The notes: generated from the letters alone by a model not told the origin. A DNA stretch of 64,000 nucleotides from DATFDN01 sp963767645 (GCA_963767645.1 CAVYEW010000002.1:1-64000); one strand, 5' to 3'; counted from the first letter of the stretch, positions 9,630 through 19,353 are shown. Program-made: numbers and translations.

Positions 9630-10859
9630 ATGATCCCCCGCACCGAATTCGACCCCGCTGCTCCGGCCCCGCTCGACGGCGTGCGGGTGATCGACCTGTC
9701 GCGCCTGGTGGCGGGTAACATGTTGACCTTGCAGCTTGCCGATCAGGGCGCGGAGGTGGTCAAGGTCGAGGAGCCGGCGCGCGGCGACCCGCTGCGCGCC
9801 TGGCGGGTGAACGGGCTCAGCCTCTATTGGAAGGTCTATGCGCGCAACAAGAAGAGCCTGGCGCTCAATCTGCGCGCCGAGGAGGGCCGGGCGCTGCTGC
9901 GCGAGCTGGCCGCGCGCAGCCATGTCCTGGTCGAGAATTTCCGCCCCGGCACGCTGGAGCAGATGGGGCTCGGCCCCGCCGTGCTGCACGCCGCCAATCC
10001 AAGGCTGGTGATCGTGCGCATCTCCGGCTTCGGCCAGGACGGGCCGTACCGGGAGCGGCCGGGCTTCGGCACCTTGGTCGAGGCGATGTCGGGATTCGCC
10101 GCCAAGACCGGCTTCGCGGACCGCGAGCCGGTGCTGCCGCCGCTGGCGCTCGCCGACATGGTGGCGGGGTTGTACGGCGCGTATGCGACGATGATCGCGC
10201 TGCGCGTGGCCGAGCAGGGCGGTCCGGGTCAGGTGATCGACCTGCCCCTGCTGGACCCGATCGTGTCCATCCTCGGCCCCGACGCCGCGATCTTCGGCGT
10301 GAGCGGGGACGGGCCGCGCCGGATGGGCAACCGGTCCAGCACGACCTCGCCGCGCAATGTCTGGCGCACCAGCGACGGCCGCTATGTCGCGATCTCGGCC
10401 TCCATCCAGAGCATGGCCGAGCGGCTGTTCCGCGCCATCGGCCGGCCCGACATGATCGCGGACCCGCGCTTTCGCACCAACACCGACCGCGTGCGCAACG
10501 CCGATGCCTGCGAGGCGCCCATCGCCGCGTTCATCGGCGCGCGGACGCTGGAGGAGAACCTGCGCCTGTTCGAGCAGGCCGAGGTGACGGCGGCCCCGGT
10601 CTACGAGATCGACCAGTTCCTTGCGGACCCGCACGTCCAGCAGCGCGGCATCATCGTCGAGGCGCCCGACGGAGAGGCCGGCTCGGTGCTGATGCACAAC
10701 ATCATCCCCCGCCTGTCGGCGACGCCCGGCCGGCTGCGCGCACCCGCGCCGGGGATCGGGGAGCATACGCGGGAGGTGCTGACCGCGCTCGGCTGCGATG
10801 CGGAACGGATCGCCGGGCTGGCGCGGCGCGGCGTAGTGGGTGCCGCCGAGGCGTGCTAG
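9630..10859 (+). CDS. CaiB/BaiF family CoA-transferase
   Basis: A class III CoA-transferase of 409 residues that moves CoA between carboxylic acids. The start is the ATG at 9630 after GGGGAGAGTGGGG. It shows DGVRVIDLSRLVAGNM at the N-terminus, GAEVVKVEEPARGDPLRAW, ARNKKSLALNLRAEEGRALL and VLVENFRPGTLEQMGLG. It also has LPPLALADMVAGLYGAYATM, where the Asp lies in the position of the catalytic residue, and APVYEIDQFLADPHVQQRG near the end. The substrate cannot be told. It ends 8 nt before gltX, so the two may be transcribed together, though they have no obvious functional link. Confidence 0.92.
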   Translation: MIPRTEFDPAAPAPLDGVRVIDLSRLVAGNMLTLQLADQGAEVVKVEEPARGDPLRAWRVNGLSLYWKVYARNKKSLALNLRAEEGRALLRELAARSHVLVENFRPGTLEQMGLGPAVLHAANPRLVIVRISGFGQDGPYRERPGFGTLVEAMSGFAAKTGFADREPVLPPLALADMVAGLYGAYATMIALRVAEQGGPGQVIDLPLLDPIVSILGPDAAIFGVSGDGPRRMGNRSSTTSPRNVWRTSDGRYVAISASIQSMAERLFRAIGRPDMIADPRFRTNTDRVRNADACEAPIAAFIGARTLEENLRLFEQAEVTAAPVYEIDQFLADPHVQQRGIIVEAPDGEAGSVLMHNIIPRLSATPGRLRAPAPGIGEHTREVLTALGCDAERIAGLARRGVVGAAEAC

Positions 10860-10867
10860 AGGCGCCC

Positions 10868-12278
10868 ATGACCGTCCGCACCCGCTTCGCGCCCAGTCCG
10901 ACCGGCCCGCTGCACATCGGCGGCGCCCGCACCGCGCTGTTCAACTACCTGTTCAGCCGACACCACGGCGGGAAGTTCCTGCTGCGCGTCGAGGACACCG
11001 ACCGCGCGCGCAGCACCGACGAGTACACGCACCTGATCCTCGACAGCCTGGCTTGGCTGGACCTTTCGCCCGACGAGCCGCCGCTCTTTCAGTCCACCCG
11101 CGCGGCGCGTCACGCCGAGGTGGCGCGGCAGCTGCTCGACGCGGGGCACGCCTATCGCTGCTACTGCACCGCCGAGGAGCTGAAGGCGATGCGCGAGCGG
11201 GCCGCCGCCGAGGGCCGCCCCCCGCGGTACGACGGAAGCTGGCGCGACCGCGACCCGGCAGAGGCGCCCAAGGGCGTCATCCCGGCGATCCGGCTGAAGG
11301 CGCCCCGCTACGGGGAGACCGTGGTGGAGGATTTGGTGCAGGGGACGGTGCGGGTGGCCAACGCCGAACTCGACGACATGATCATCCTGCGCAGCGACGG
11401 CTCGCCCACCTACCTGCACGCCGTGGTGGTGGACGATCACGACATGGGCATCACCCATGTGATCCGTGGCGACGACCACCTGACCAACACGTTCCGCCAG
11501 GTGCAGATCTATCAGGCGATGGGCTGGCCGACGCCGCGCTTCGCGCACATCCCGCTGATCCACGGCCAGGACGGTGCCAAGCTGTCGAAGCGGCACGGCG
11601 CCGTCTCGGTGCTCGAGTTCCGCGAGCAGGGTTATCTGCCGGAGGCGCTGTGCAACTACCTGCTCCGGCTGGGCTGGGGTCATGGCGATGCCGAGCTGAT
11701 CAGCCGCGACGAGGCGATCCGCCTGTTCGACCTCGACGGGGTCGGCCGCGCGGCAAGCCGGATGGACTACGCCAAGCTGACGCACTTGAACGGCGTCTAT
11801 CTGCGCCAGGCCGATGACGGGCGGCTGACCGAGGAGGTGCTCGCCCGCCTTGCCGGGCGCGAGGGCCTGGTGCTGGACGAGGCCGCCGTCGCGCGCATCC
11901 GCACGCTCATGCCGGGGCTGAAGGAACGCGCGAAGACGCTGGTGGAACTCGCTGAACTCCGCGGCTTTCCTGGCGCGGCGCCCGCCGCTGAGGCTGGACG
12001 CGAAAGCGTCCGCGCTGCTGACCGCGGATGCGCGGGCGATGCTGCGCCAGTTGGCGCCGGCGCTGGAGGCGACCGATTTTTCCGCCCCCGCCCTGGACGC
12101 GGCGCTGCGCCGTTTTGCCGAGGATACCGGGCGCAAGCTCGGCCAGATCGCCCAGCCGTTGCGCGCGGCGCTGACCGGCAGCACCGTCAGCCCCGGCATC
12201 GACGCGACGCTCGCGGCGCTGGGCCGCGAGGAGGCGCTGGCCCGGCTGCGCGCGGCGACGGGCGGAGACCAAAGGTAA
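10868..12278 (+). CDS. gltX: Glutamate--tRNA ligase (frameshift near 11955)
   Basis: Charges tRNA-Glu in the cytoplasm. The N-terminus has VRTRFAPSPTGPLHIGGART with the HIGG form of the class I HIGH motif. FLLRVEDTDRARS and LIHGQDGAKLSKRHGAVSVL (KLSKR motif) follow. The anticodon-binding part continues to LKERAKTLVELAE, where the frame is lost. The last ~107 codons are in another frame, from SAAFLARRPPLRLDAKASAL to the TAA at 12278. Restoring two bases in the short A run at 11953-11956 would give the usual LVELAEN join. Because GltX is normally essential, a sequencing deletion is more likely than a broken gene, unless a second gltX exists elsewhere, as in many alphaproteobacteria. Confidence 0.93.
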
Positions 12279-12334
12279 TACCCATCGCCCCTTATCCCAC
12301 CATCCCGTCATCCCGGATGCGAGGTAGGCCACCG

Positions 12335-13888
12335 TCATAGACGACTGCCTGGGAAGCGGGGCGGGCCACTGCCCCGGCCCGGCTCTCTCCAGCGGCAGCG
12401 GTAGAAGCGCGGCAATTCGTCGGCGCAGGGGGTGAAATCCAGGTCGCGGACGAACCCGTAGGTCACGGTGTAGGTGTAGAGCGGCAGCCAGTCGGCATGG
12501 GCGGTGATGGCATGGATCGCCTGAGCATAATCGGCGTTCCGCCGCGCCGGGTCGCGGGTTGCGCCGGCATCCTCGATCAGGTCGCGTATCGCCGGGTCGC
12601 GCGTATAGTCTTCCGGGGTGAAGGTGAAGAAGTGTGGCAGGATGGCGGAGACGTCGTTGATCGAATAGCTGCCCCAGTCGCCCGCCTGCATCCGCGTCTG
12701 GCCCTCGATGGCGCGCAGCATCACCTCGCCCGGGCGGAATTGCAGTACCTGCGCGTCAATCCCCACGGCGCGCAGGTAGCGCTGCATGATCGCCGACCAT
12801 TGCTTCGGCTCATAGGTCACAAGCTGGACGGAAAAGCCGTCCGGATAGCCCGCCTCGGTTAGCAACTGGCGGGCGCGGGCGGGATCATAGGCGTAGGGAA
12901 CGGCATCCGCCGTCATGCAGCCGACCTGGGAGGGATAGCAGGGCGCATCCAAGGCACGGGCGCGCGGCCCTCCCAATTCGCGCGCCATCGCGGCGCGGTT
13001 GAGCGCATAGGAGATCGCCTGGCGCACCTTCTCCTTGGTAAGCGGATTGTCCGCCCCGGTCCGCCCGGCAGCGTCGAGCGAGATGTAGCCGATCCGCATG
13101 GACTCCGCCTGCACCGCCATCAGGCCGGGATCGCTCAGGATCGCGGGAATGCGATCGGCATCGAATTTCCAAATCCAGTCGGCCGCCCCGCTCAGCAGGT
13201 CGGCAAGCTCGGTGGTTGCATCCGGCACGATCCGGATCACGACGTCTTGGATCGCGGGCCGACCTTTCGGGCTCTCGGCATAATAGCCGTCGAAGCGGGT
13301 AAGCTCGATCCGGCTGCTGCCGTCGGCCTCGGCGACGCGGTACGGGCCGGTGCCCACGAAGCCGCGGATGAACCGCCTGCTGCGTTCGTGACCCGCCTCC
13401 GGCAGAATCCAGATCGCCATGGCGAAATACTCGAGCGCGGCGGGCATCGGCCGCCGCAGCCGCACCCGCACGCGCAGCCGCTCGATCACCTCCGCCCCGG
13501 CGAGCCAGTTGTACACGCTGGGCGCCGAGAGGCGGCGGTCGGAGGCGATCATGTTGATCGTGTACGCGACGTCCTCGGCGCGGAATCCGCTGCCATCATG
13601 CCAGCGCACGCCAGGGCGCAGCGTGAACAGCAGCGTGCGGTCGTCCTCCCACGCCCACGAGGTCGCCAGCAGCGGGCGGATCTCGAAGCTGGCCGGGTCC
13701 CGACAGACGAGCGTGTCCCAGACCTCATGGGCCAAGGCGAACCCGGCTTGCGGCTGGTTCGCGTACGGATCGAGGTTGGGGATCGCCTCGCGCCAGGAGA
13801 TGCGCAAGGTCTCGCCGGCCGGCTGGGCGCGCGTCCTGCGTGCGCCAATAAGCCCGAGGGGAAGCAGGAGCGCGTCGCGCCGCCTCAC
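12335..13888 (-). CDS. ABC transporter substrate-binding protein, peptide/nickel type (family 5)
   Basis: A periplasmic binding protein of about 517 residues for an oligopeptide- or solute-type ABC importer. It starts at a GTG (13888) that overlaps the stop of the preceding gene by four bases. The N-terminus VRRRDALLLPLGLIGARRTR has consecutive Arg and a short hydrophobic stretch, possibly a Tat signal. Family features are EAIPNLDPYANQPQAGFALA, LRPGVRWHDGSGFRAEDVAY, GTGPYRVAEADG and EKVRQAISYALNRAAMA. No permease or ATPase genes are adjacent, so it must work with components encoded elsewhere. It is the last gene of the leftward operon with the thioesterase, SDR, amidase and PanE-like genes. 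Confidence 0.9.
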   Translation of the reverse strand: MRRRDALLLPLGLIGARRTRAQPAGETLRISWREAIPNLDPYANQPQAGFALAHEVWDTLVCRDPASFEIRPLLATSWAWEDDRTLLFTLRPGVRWHDGSGFRAEDVAYTINMIASDRRLSAPSVYNWLAGAEVIERLRVRVRLRRPMPAALEYFAMAIWILPEAGHERSRRFIRGFVGTGPYRVAEADGSSRIELTRFDGYYAESPKGRPAIQDVVIRIVPDATTELADLLSGAADWIWKFDADRIPAILSDPGLMAVQAESMRIGYISLDAAGRTGADNPLTKEKVRQAISYALNRAAMARELGGPRARALDAPCYPSQVGCMTADAVPYAYDPARARQLLTEAGYPDGFSVQLVTYEPKQWSAIMQRYLRAVGIDAQVLQFRPGEVMLRAIEGQTRMQAGDWGSYSINDVSAILPHFFTFTPEDYTRDPAIRDLIEDAGATRDPARRNADYAQAIHAITAHADWLPLYTYTVTYGFVRDLDFTPCADELPRFYRCRWREPGRGSGPPRFPGSRL

Positions 13889-14820
13889 GCCCGCTCGGCC
13901 TCCTGGCGCGCGGCATGGGCCTGCAGATGGCACCAGGCGACCCGCAGCATCGGCGCGGGAAGGTCGGCGGCGCGGGCGCGGGCCAGCATGTCGCCCACGA
14001 TATGCGCCGCCTCGGTCGGGCCGCCGCGCTCGACGTCGCGCAGCATCGAGGCGGCGAAGCTGGAGCCGCGCTCGGTGAGCAAGGCGCGCGCGCGATCGAG
14101 GAAGGCCGGGCGCCCCCGATGGCCGGCGGCGTGGGCGACGAGGTCGCATTCGCGGAGCGTCTCGGTCATCAGCGCCTCGCCGTCCTCGGCCTGCATGATC
14201 TCGCCCACATTGGCGCGCATCAGGCAGGTCATCGCGGCCATCGTCGCCAGCATGATGAATTTTTCCCACATATCCTGCGCGATGTCGGAGCTGGCGCGGC
14301 AGTCGAAGCGGGCGCCGGACGCTGCCTCGGCGAACGCGGCCGCAACGCCCTCCTGGTTGGCCGCGCGCGGGCCAAGGATCAGCGTGTGCAGCGCGTTCAG
14401 GTGCAGTACCTCCCCGCCCGGCGCCAGAGTCGCGGCGATCTGGCACAGCCCGCCCAGCACCGCCGCCCGCCCGAAAGCGAAATCGAGCCGGTCGAGATGG
14501 CGCATCCCGTTCAGCATCGGGATCACCACGGCGCCGTTGCCGACGGCCGAGGCGACAGCGGCGACGGCGGCTTCCAGGTCGTAGGCCTTGCAGGTGAGCA
14601 GCACCGCGTCGTAGCGCCCGTCTCCGGCCAGTTGTTTGGCGCCGATGAACCGCACCGCGCGGCCGATGTCGCCCGCCGGGCTGCGCACCACCAGGCCATC
14701 GCGCGCGAGCTGCGCGGCCCGGCCGGGACGGACCAGGAAGGTGACGTCAGCGCCCGCCTCGGCCAGACGCCCGCCGAAATATCCGCCGATGCCGCCGGCG
14801 CCGAGCACAAGCAGCCGCAT
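13885..14820 (-). CDS. 2-dehydropantoate 2-reductase family protein (PanE/ApbA-like)
   Basis: An NADPH-dependent ketoacid reductase of 311 residues. The Rossmann start MRLLVLGAGGIGGYFGGRLA is canonical. VLLTCKAYDLEAAV carries the Lys of the N-terminal half, and VVIPMLNGMRHLDRL is the NG motif. The C-terminal half contains MWEKFIMLATMAAMTCLMRA with the catalytic-type Lys. In E. coli PanE makes pantoate for CoA, but many genomes carry several paralogues for other ketoacids. The catabolic operon context suggests a paralogue. Its start is 3 nt from the amidase stop and its stop overlaps the binding-protein start. Confidence 0.88.
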   Translation of the reverse strand: MRLLVLGAGGIGGYFGGRLAEAGADVTFLVRPGRAAQLARDGLVVRSPAGDIGRAVRFIGAKQLAGDGRYDAVLLTCKAYDLEAAVAAVASAVGNGAVVIPMLNGMRHLDRLDFAFGRAAVLGGLCQIAATLAPGGEVLHLNALHTLILGPRAANQEGVAAAFAEAASGARFDCRASSDIAQDMWEKFIMLATMAAMTCLMRANVGEIMQAEDGEALMTETLRECDLVAHAAGHRGRPAFLDRARALLTERGSSFAASMLRDVERGGPTEAAHIVGDMLARARAADLPAPMLRVAWCHLQAHAARQEAERA

Positions 14821-14823
14821 GCG

Positions 14824-16267
14824 TCAGTTCCAGCCGGCAGGGGCGACGAAGCCGTGCCCGGCCTGCTCGATCAGCTCGGCGACCCGGATCGTCGTGCGGT
14901 CCCCGAACAGCGGGCCGACGATCTGCACCCCGATCGGCAGCCCTTCCGCCGACAGGCCGATCGGCGCGACCGAGGCGGGCAGATGGAAGCCGCAGGTGAT
15001 CCCCGGCCAGAACAGCAAGTCGTTGTACGGGATCGTGCGGCCATGGACCGCGTAGGTGCGTTCCCAGGTGGCGCCTTGCTGCATGTGCGGCAGGGCGGGA
15101 ACCCCGAATGCGGGACAGAGCAGCACGTCCCAGTCCCGGAACAAGGCGGCCCAGGCACGGCGGACCTGGTGGCGCTGCTCGTTCAGATGCAGCCAGTCGC
15201 GGTGGGACAGATCGACGGCGCGAATCATCTCCGCATCGGCGCTGGCGTCGTCAGGCCGCAGCCGCGCCTTCACCTCGCGCTGGCGGACGAGTTCCTCCTC
15301 CGGCACGCGCGCGCTCCACGCCGCATTGAGCAGCCTCAGATACACCCGAAACGCCTCGGCGGGATCGATCGCCGGCCGGGCGGTTCGGCTGACTGTGGCG
15401 CCCGCACGCTCGATCTCACCGGCAAGCGCCTCGATCAGCGCCGTGGTCTCGCCGCTGGTAGCCTGGCCAGGCTCCTCGGCCCATACCGCGACCCGCAGAT
15501 CGCGCAGGGTGTCGGCCCGCGGTTCAGGCAGGTTCACCGTGAGGTCGGTGTCAATCGGGTCTGGACCGGCGAGCGCATCCAAGCGCGAGCGCCAAGTCGC
15601 GTGCCGAGCGCGCGAGCGGCCCGATCACCGCAATGTCGGTCGCCGCCGCCGTCTTCACCAGCGATTGCCCGCGGCCCGGGCAGAGCCCCCAGGTCGGCTT
15701 GTGGCCGAAGATGCCACAGAAATGCGCGGGCACACGGATCGAGCCGCCGATGTCGCTGCCGATCTCAAGCCCCGACAGCCCGGCCGCCACCGCCGCCGCG
15801 CTGCCGCCCGAGCTGCCGCCGGGGGTGCGCGACGTGTCCCAGGGATTGGACGTCGCGCCGTAGACCGGGTTGTAGCTCTGCCAGTCGGCCAGCGAGACCG
15901 GCACATTTGTCTTACCGAACACCACCGCGCCGGCCGCCTCGATCCGCTGCACCGCCACCGCGTCCTCCTCCGCGCGATGCTCCCGGCGCTCCTCGTAGCC
16001 CCAGGTCGTCGGCAGGCCGGCCAGGTCGAAGCTCTCCTTGACCGTCATCGGCACGCCGAACAGCGGGCCGGCCTCGGCCCGGTCGGCTTGGTCGAGCGCG
16101 CGGGCGCGGCGCCGGGCGCGCTCGAAGTCGCGCACGACGACGGCATTGATGCGGCCGTCCAGGCGCTCCACCCGACTGATGGCGTGGTCCAAAAGCTCGA
16201 CGCAGCCGATCTTGCCCGTCCGCGTAAGCTCCGCCAATCGCCACGCCGGAAGGAAAGTAGGGTCCAT
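14824..16267 (-). CDS. Amidase, signature family (frameshift near 15580)
   Basis: Hydrolyses an amide bond; the substrate is unknown. The first segment (16267 to about 15580) has FGVPMTVKESFDLAGLPTTW with the catalytic Lys and the amidase signature GGSSGGSAAAVAAGLSGLEI with the cis-Ser. GSDIGGSIRVPAHFCGIFGH carries the nucleophile Ser. It then runs into a stop 10 codons later. The second segment, in the next frame, continues the fold: DALAGPDPIDTDLTV, a helical region, and GITCGFHLPASVAPIGLSAE to GDRTTIRVAELIEQAG. Removing one G of the GG (CC on the given strand) at 15579-15580 joins LALALDALAGPDP as in normal family members. It is the third gene of a tightly spaced leftward operon. Confidence 0.88.
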
Positions 16268-16276
16268 AATGATGCC

Positions 16277-17059
16277 TCACGCGATCGAGGAGTTGAACGC
16301 GCCGCCGTCGAGCAGGAGGTTGTGGCCGACGATATAGCCCGAGAAGGCGGCGCAGAGGAACGCGCACGCCTCCCCGAACTCCGCCGGATCGCCGATCCGT
16401 CCGGTGGGGTTCTCCTTGCCGCGCAGCGCCAGTTCCTCGTCCACCGAGCGGTTATTCCGCTGTGCCAGATGCGCCGCGCCGCTGCGCAGGCGGTCGGTCA
16501 GGAACGGGCCGGGAAGCAGGTTGTTGATAGTGACGTTATGCCTGGCCACCTGACGGGCGAGGCCGGCGACGAAGCCGGTCAGTCCGGCCCGCGCGCCGTT
16601 GCTCATGCCAAGCTGCGGGATCGGCGACTTCACCGAGGCGGAGGTGATGTTGACGATGCGCCCGAACCGGCGCTCGGCCATGCCGTCCACGACCGCCTTT
16701 ATCATGAAGATCGGCGCCAGCATGTTGGCGTCGATGGCGCGGATCCAGGTCTCGCGGTCCCAGTCGCGGAAATCGCCGGGCGGCGGTCCGCCGGCGTTGT
16801 TGACCAATATGTCGGGGGCGGGACAGGCGGCGAGCGCGGCTGTGCGTCCTGCCTCGGTGCTGATGTCGCCCGGGACGGCGGTCACGCGCGCGCCGGTCGC
16901 GCGCCGGATCTCCTCGGCGGCGGCTTCGAGCGTATCGGCGGTGCGCGCGGTGATAACGAGATCGACGCCTTCGCGTGCCAGCGACAGGGCGCAGGCCTTG
17001 CCGAGCCCCTTGCTCGCCGCGCAGACGATGGCCTTTCGCCCCTTGATGCCGAGATCCAT
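16277..17059 (-). CDS. Short-chain dehydrogenase/reductase lacking the usual Tyr-Lys pair
   Basis: A Rossmann-fold SDR of 260 residues. The cofactor motif is AIVCAASKGLGKACALSLAR (TGxxxGxG variant with ASKGLGKA), and DILVNNAGGPPPGDF gives the NNAG motif. The active-site region reads ITSASVKSPIPQLGMSNGAR. The Ser is present, but the positions of the catalytic Tyr and Lys hold Ser (or Met) and Arg. Related SDRs with SNxARxGL in this place are known among enzymes annotated as FabG-like, so the change is probably old and not a sequencing error. Activity by the standard mechanism is doubtful. The C-terminus AFNSSIA is normal. It lies 9 nt upstream of the amidase gene. Confidence 0.9.
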   Translation of the reverse strand: MDLGIKGRKAIVCAASKGLGKACALSLAREGVDLVITARTADTLEAAAEEIRRATGARVTAVPGDISTEAGRTAALAACPAPDILVNNAGGPPPGDFRDWDRETWIRAIDANMLAPIFMIKAVVDGMAERRFGRIVNITSASVKSPIPQLGMSNGARAGLTGFVAGLARQVARHNVTINNLLPGPFLTDRLRSGAAHLAQRNNRSVDEELALRGKENPTGRIGDPAEFGEACAFLCAAFSGYIVGHNLLLDGGAFNSSIA

Positions 17060-17074
17060 GACGTTTCCCCTTGT

Positions 17075-17515
17075 TCAGCCTTGGACGGCGATGGTCTTCA
17101 GGATTGCGCGCGAGGCGTCCGGGATCGGCGCCGGCTTCTGCGACCCGCGCTCGACGAATACGTGGACGAAGTAGCCCTCGGCGGAGGCGACATCCGCGTC
17201 GTTGCGGAACACGCCGATCTCATAGCGCACGGAGCTTGAGCCGAGCCGCGCCACGCGCAGGCCCACGGCGATCCGATCCGGCCACGCGACCGAGTCGTGA
17301 TAGCGGCACATGACCTCGGCCACCACGCAATGCACGGGACCATCGAACAGATCGACCGCGCCGGTGGACATCTCGAAATAGGTGACGGCGGTATCGAAAA
17401 ACGAGAAGTAGTTCACGTTGTTGACGTGCCGGAACACGTCATTGTCCATCCAGCGCGTCGTGACGTCGTGGAACCAGCGATAGTCGGCGCGACGGCCAGG
17501 CGGTTGTCGACTCAT
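17075..17515 (-). CDS. Acyl-CoA thioesterase, 4HBT hotdog family
   Basis: A single-hotdog protein of 146 residues of the YbgC / 4-hydroxybenzoyl-CoA-thioesterase type. The family feature is TTRWMDNDVFRHVNNVNYFS, where the Asp and the HVNN turn form the active site. YFEMSTGAVDL, VAEVMCRYHDSVAWPDRI and ASAEGYFVHVFVERGSQKP follow as beta strands. It is the first gene of the leftward operon continuing into the SDR (15 nt gap), amidase, PanE-like and binding-protein genes. A thioesterase, a reductase and an amidase together suggest handling of a CoA- or amide-linked acid; this is an inference. Confidence 0.9.
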   Translation of the reverse strand: MSRQPPGRRADYRWFHDVTTRWMDNDVFRHVNNVNYFSFFDTAVTYFEMSTGAVDLFDGPVHCVVAEVMCRYHDSVAWPDRIAVGLRVARLGSSSVRYEIGVFRNDADVASAEGYFVHVFVERGSQKPAPIPDASRAILKTIAVQG

Positions 17516-17591
17516 GGGGCCGGACTAGAGCCGGTTTGGCAGCCGCCGTCCACCGGACGCCGCGTCCGCTCGACAGCTCCACTTCTAGCCT

Positions 17592-17677
17592 CCGTCATGG
17601 CCGGACTTGTTCCGGCCATCCAGCCTTTGTGGCGGCACATAAAGGCGTGGATACCCGCGACAAGCGCGGGCATGACG
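17592..17677. repeat. Palindromic intergenic repeat, GTCATG-type
   Basis: The unit begins CCGTCATGGCCGGACTTG and ends GCGCGGGCATGACG. It has two short stems (GGCCGGA.TCCGGCC and CCGCGA.GCGCGG) and inverted ends GTCATG/CATGAC. Similar units lie at 29062-29148 and 50561-50647. At 17697-17714, just after it, there is an isolated copy of the ISAs1 inverted repeat. Confidence 0.7.
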
Positions 17678-17717
17678 ATTTATGGAAGCGTAGCCCGCCA
17701 GATGCGATCGCCCTTTC

Positions 17718-18287
17718 CTACCCGGAGCGCCTGGACGAGGTTTTCCGGGCCGCCCGCTTGCGCCCCGAGCCGTCCTCACCTTCCTCGTCCTCGCCTTCCG
17801 CGGCTTGCAGGGCAGCCGGCATGACACTGCTGCGCGTCACCTCGGTCAGCTGGACGTCCTGCGCCTTCTCCTCTTCGAGCGTCTGCGACAGCAGATTCGC
17901 GACCTCGGTCTCCTCGAGCGCACGCGCGAGCTCCGTCATGGTGCCATAGGCGGAGATCTCGTAGTGCTCGATCCGCTGGAGAGCCGCGATCGTCACCAGG
18001 TCGAGAAGCGGACCTTTGTCCTGCTCGTCCTGCTCGTGCTGCGCCTCCTCGACCAGCCCGCGCATCGCCTCGCACACCTTGCGCCCCGGCTTGGAACCGA
18101 GGCTGGAGAGCGCCTGCTCCACCCGCTCCCTCTGTGTCTCGCTCTGCTCGATATGCGCTTCGATGCCCTCCCGGAGCTTGGGATCGCTCACCTTTCGCAG
18201 ATTCCTCTTCATTCCCTGGATGGCCTGCCTCTCGGCGCTGTGGGCGTCCCTCAGCTGCTCGACCAGCATCTCCTTGATCTCGTGCAT
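17718..18287 (-). CDS. DUF892 (YciE/YciF-like) ferritin-like protein
   Basis: A four-helix protein of 189 residues from the ATG at 18287. It begins EMLVEQLRDAHSAERQAIQG, the DUF892 start, in which Asp, His and Glu would bind metal. The helix with ALQRIEHYEISAYGTMTELA holds the second His/Glu set of the ferritin-like site. The last ~30 residues are acidic and then basic (GEDEEGEDGSGRKRAARKTS), an unstructured tail beyond the usual length. Family members are linked to general stress responses in other proteobacteria. It stands alone, with its stop 3 nt from an IS-end-like sequence. Confidence 0.88.
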   Translation of the reverse strand: MHEIKEMLVEQLRDAHSAERQAIQGMKRNLRKVSDPKLREGIEAHIEQSETQRERVEQALSSLGSKPGRKVCEAMRGLVEEAQHEQDEQDKGPLLDLVTIAALQRIEHYEISAYGTMTELARALEETEVANLLSQTLEEEKAQDVQLTEVTRSSVMPAALQAAEGEDEEGEDGSGRKRAARKTSSRRSG

Positions 18288-18402
18288 ACAAAATCCCCCG
18301 TCCCGGGAGAGGTCATCTCGCCCGATCTCGGTCGTAACGCAGCCGACAGGCGGGAGTTACTAAGGATTTCGCAACGAAAGCGCTGCCCGCCTCGGCTCGG
18401 TC

Positions 18403-19347
18403 CTATCCGGCGCGGGGCCGGCGGGGGGCGACGGCTCTCGCCAGCCGGCGAAGCCCGGCCCATTGCTGGCGGAGATAGGTGCCGCTCTCCAGCGCCGGCT
18501 CGGCGCCGGGGACGCCGGTCGGAGCGTATTCGCGCGCGAAATCGGCGGTGCCGAACAGCATGTCCCACCAGGGAAGCACGGCGCCGTAGTTGCAGCTCCG
18601 CTGCCCCGCCGCGAGCACGCCGTGATGGGCGCGATGGAAGCGCGGCGAGACCACCAGCCGGTCGCCGATCCGGCCGAAGGAGAGGCGCGCGTTGGCGTGC
18701 GACAGGCTTTCCACGAAGCGGAGCAGGAGGACGAGGAGCGGGAACTGCAACGGCGGAACTCCGACCGCCAGCGCCACCACGCCGAACCAGAGAAAGGCGA
18801 TCAGGTCGTCCAGCAGATGGTTCCGGTCATCCGACCAGAACGTCATCTGCCGCTGGGCATGGTGCAGGGCGTGCAGCGCCCACCACCAGCGGAACCGGTG
18901 CGACAGGCGGTGCCGCCAGTAGTCGGCGCAATCGAGGATCGCCGCATAGCAAAAGAAGGTCAGGACCGGGCGGCCGATCAGGCCGGGGAACAGGCTCTCC
19001 AGCATCGGCGGCACCCAGCCGTGGTCCGCCATCCAGCCGTTCAGCGCCACCTGCGCCTGGTAGAACAGGACGAACGTGACCAGCGGCAGCACGCCGACCC
19101 GCGAGATCAGGGTATAGAACACATCGACGCCCACCGCCCGCTGGTCGGGCCAGCGCTCCACCGGCCGCCAGCGTTCGAGCGGCACGCATACCGCGTAGGT
19201 CACGGCGACTTGCGCCGCGCCGTACATCGCGAATAGCGCCCAGCCGAACGAGATCTCCTCCCAGCGCATCAGGCCGAGCGCGTAGAGCAGCGGCAGCAGC
19301 GCGTGCTCCTGCAGCCACCCGGCCGCGAGATCGAACGGGTCGCCCAT
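18403..19347 (-). CDS. Sterol desaturase / fatty acid hydroxylase family protein
   Basis: A di-iron membrane oxygenase of 314 residues. Histidine boxes are visible as WRHRLSHRFRWWWALHALHH (HxxxH plus HxxHH) and later as RFHRAHHGVLAAG. Hydrophobic helices before and between them fit the ER-desaturase-like bacterial family. The start is the ATG at 19347, 6 nt after the stop of the YncE-like gene, so the two are cotranscribed, together with the O-antigen-ligase-like gene. The product could modify a hopanoid, carotenoid or acyl chain; the sequence does not decide which. Confidence 0.9.
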   Translation of the reverse strand: MGDPFDLAAGWLQEHALLPLLYALGLMRWEEISFGWALFAMYGAAQVAVTYAVCVPLERWRPVERWPDQRAVGVDVFYTLISRVGVLPLVTFVLFYQAQVALNGWMADHGWVPPMLESLFPGLIGRPVLTFFCYAAILDCADYWRHRLSHRFRWWWALHALHHAQRQMTFWSDDRNHLLDDLIAFLWFGVVALAVGVPPLQFPLLVLLLRFVESLSHANARLSFGRIGDRLVVSPRFHRAHHGVLAAGQRSCNYGAVLPWWDMLFGTADFAREYAPTGVPGAEPALESGTYLRQQWAGLRRLARAVAPRRPRAG

Positions 19348-19353
19348 ACCGTA

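Noticed and set aside
12279..12334. Terminator between gltX and the leftward binding-protein gene
   Set aside because: ATCCCGTCATCCCGGATGCG has weak pairing and no T run; no convincing hairpin was seen.
15551..15600. TGA ending the first amidase piece as a second selenocysteine codon
   Set aside because: The sequence after the TGA in the same frame is not amidase-like, whereas the neighbouring frame is. This is a frameshift, not a recoded stop.
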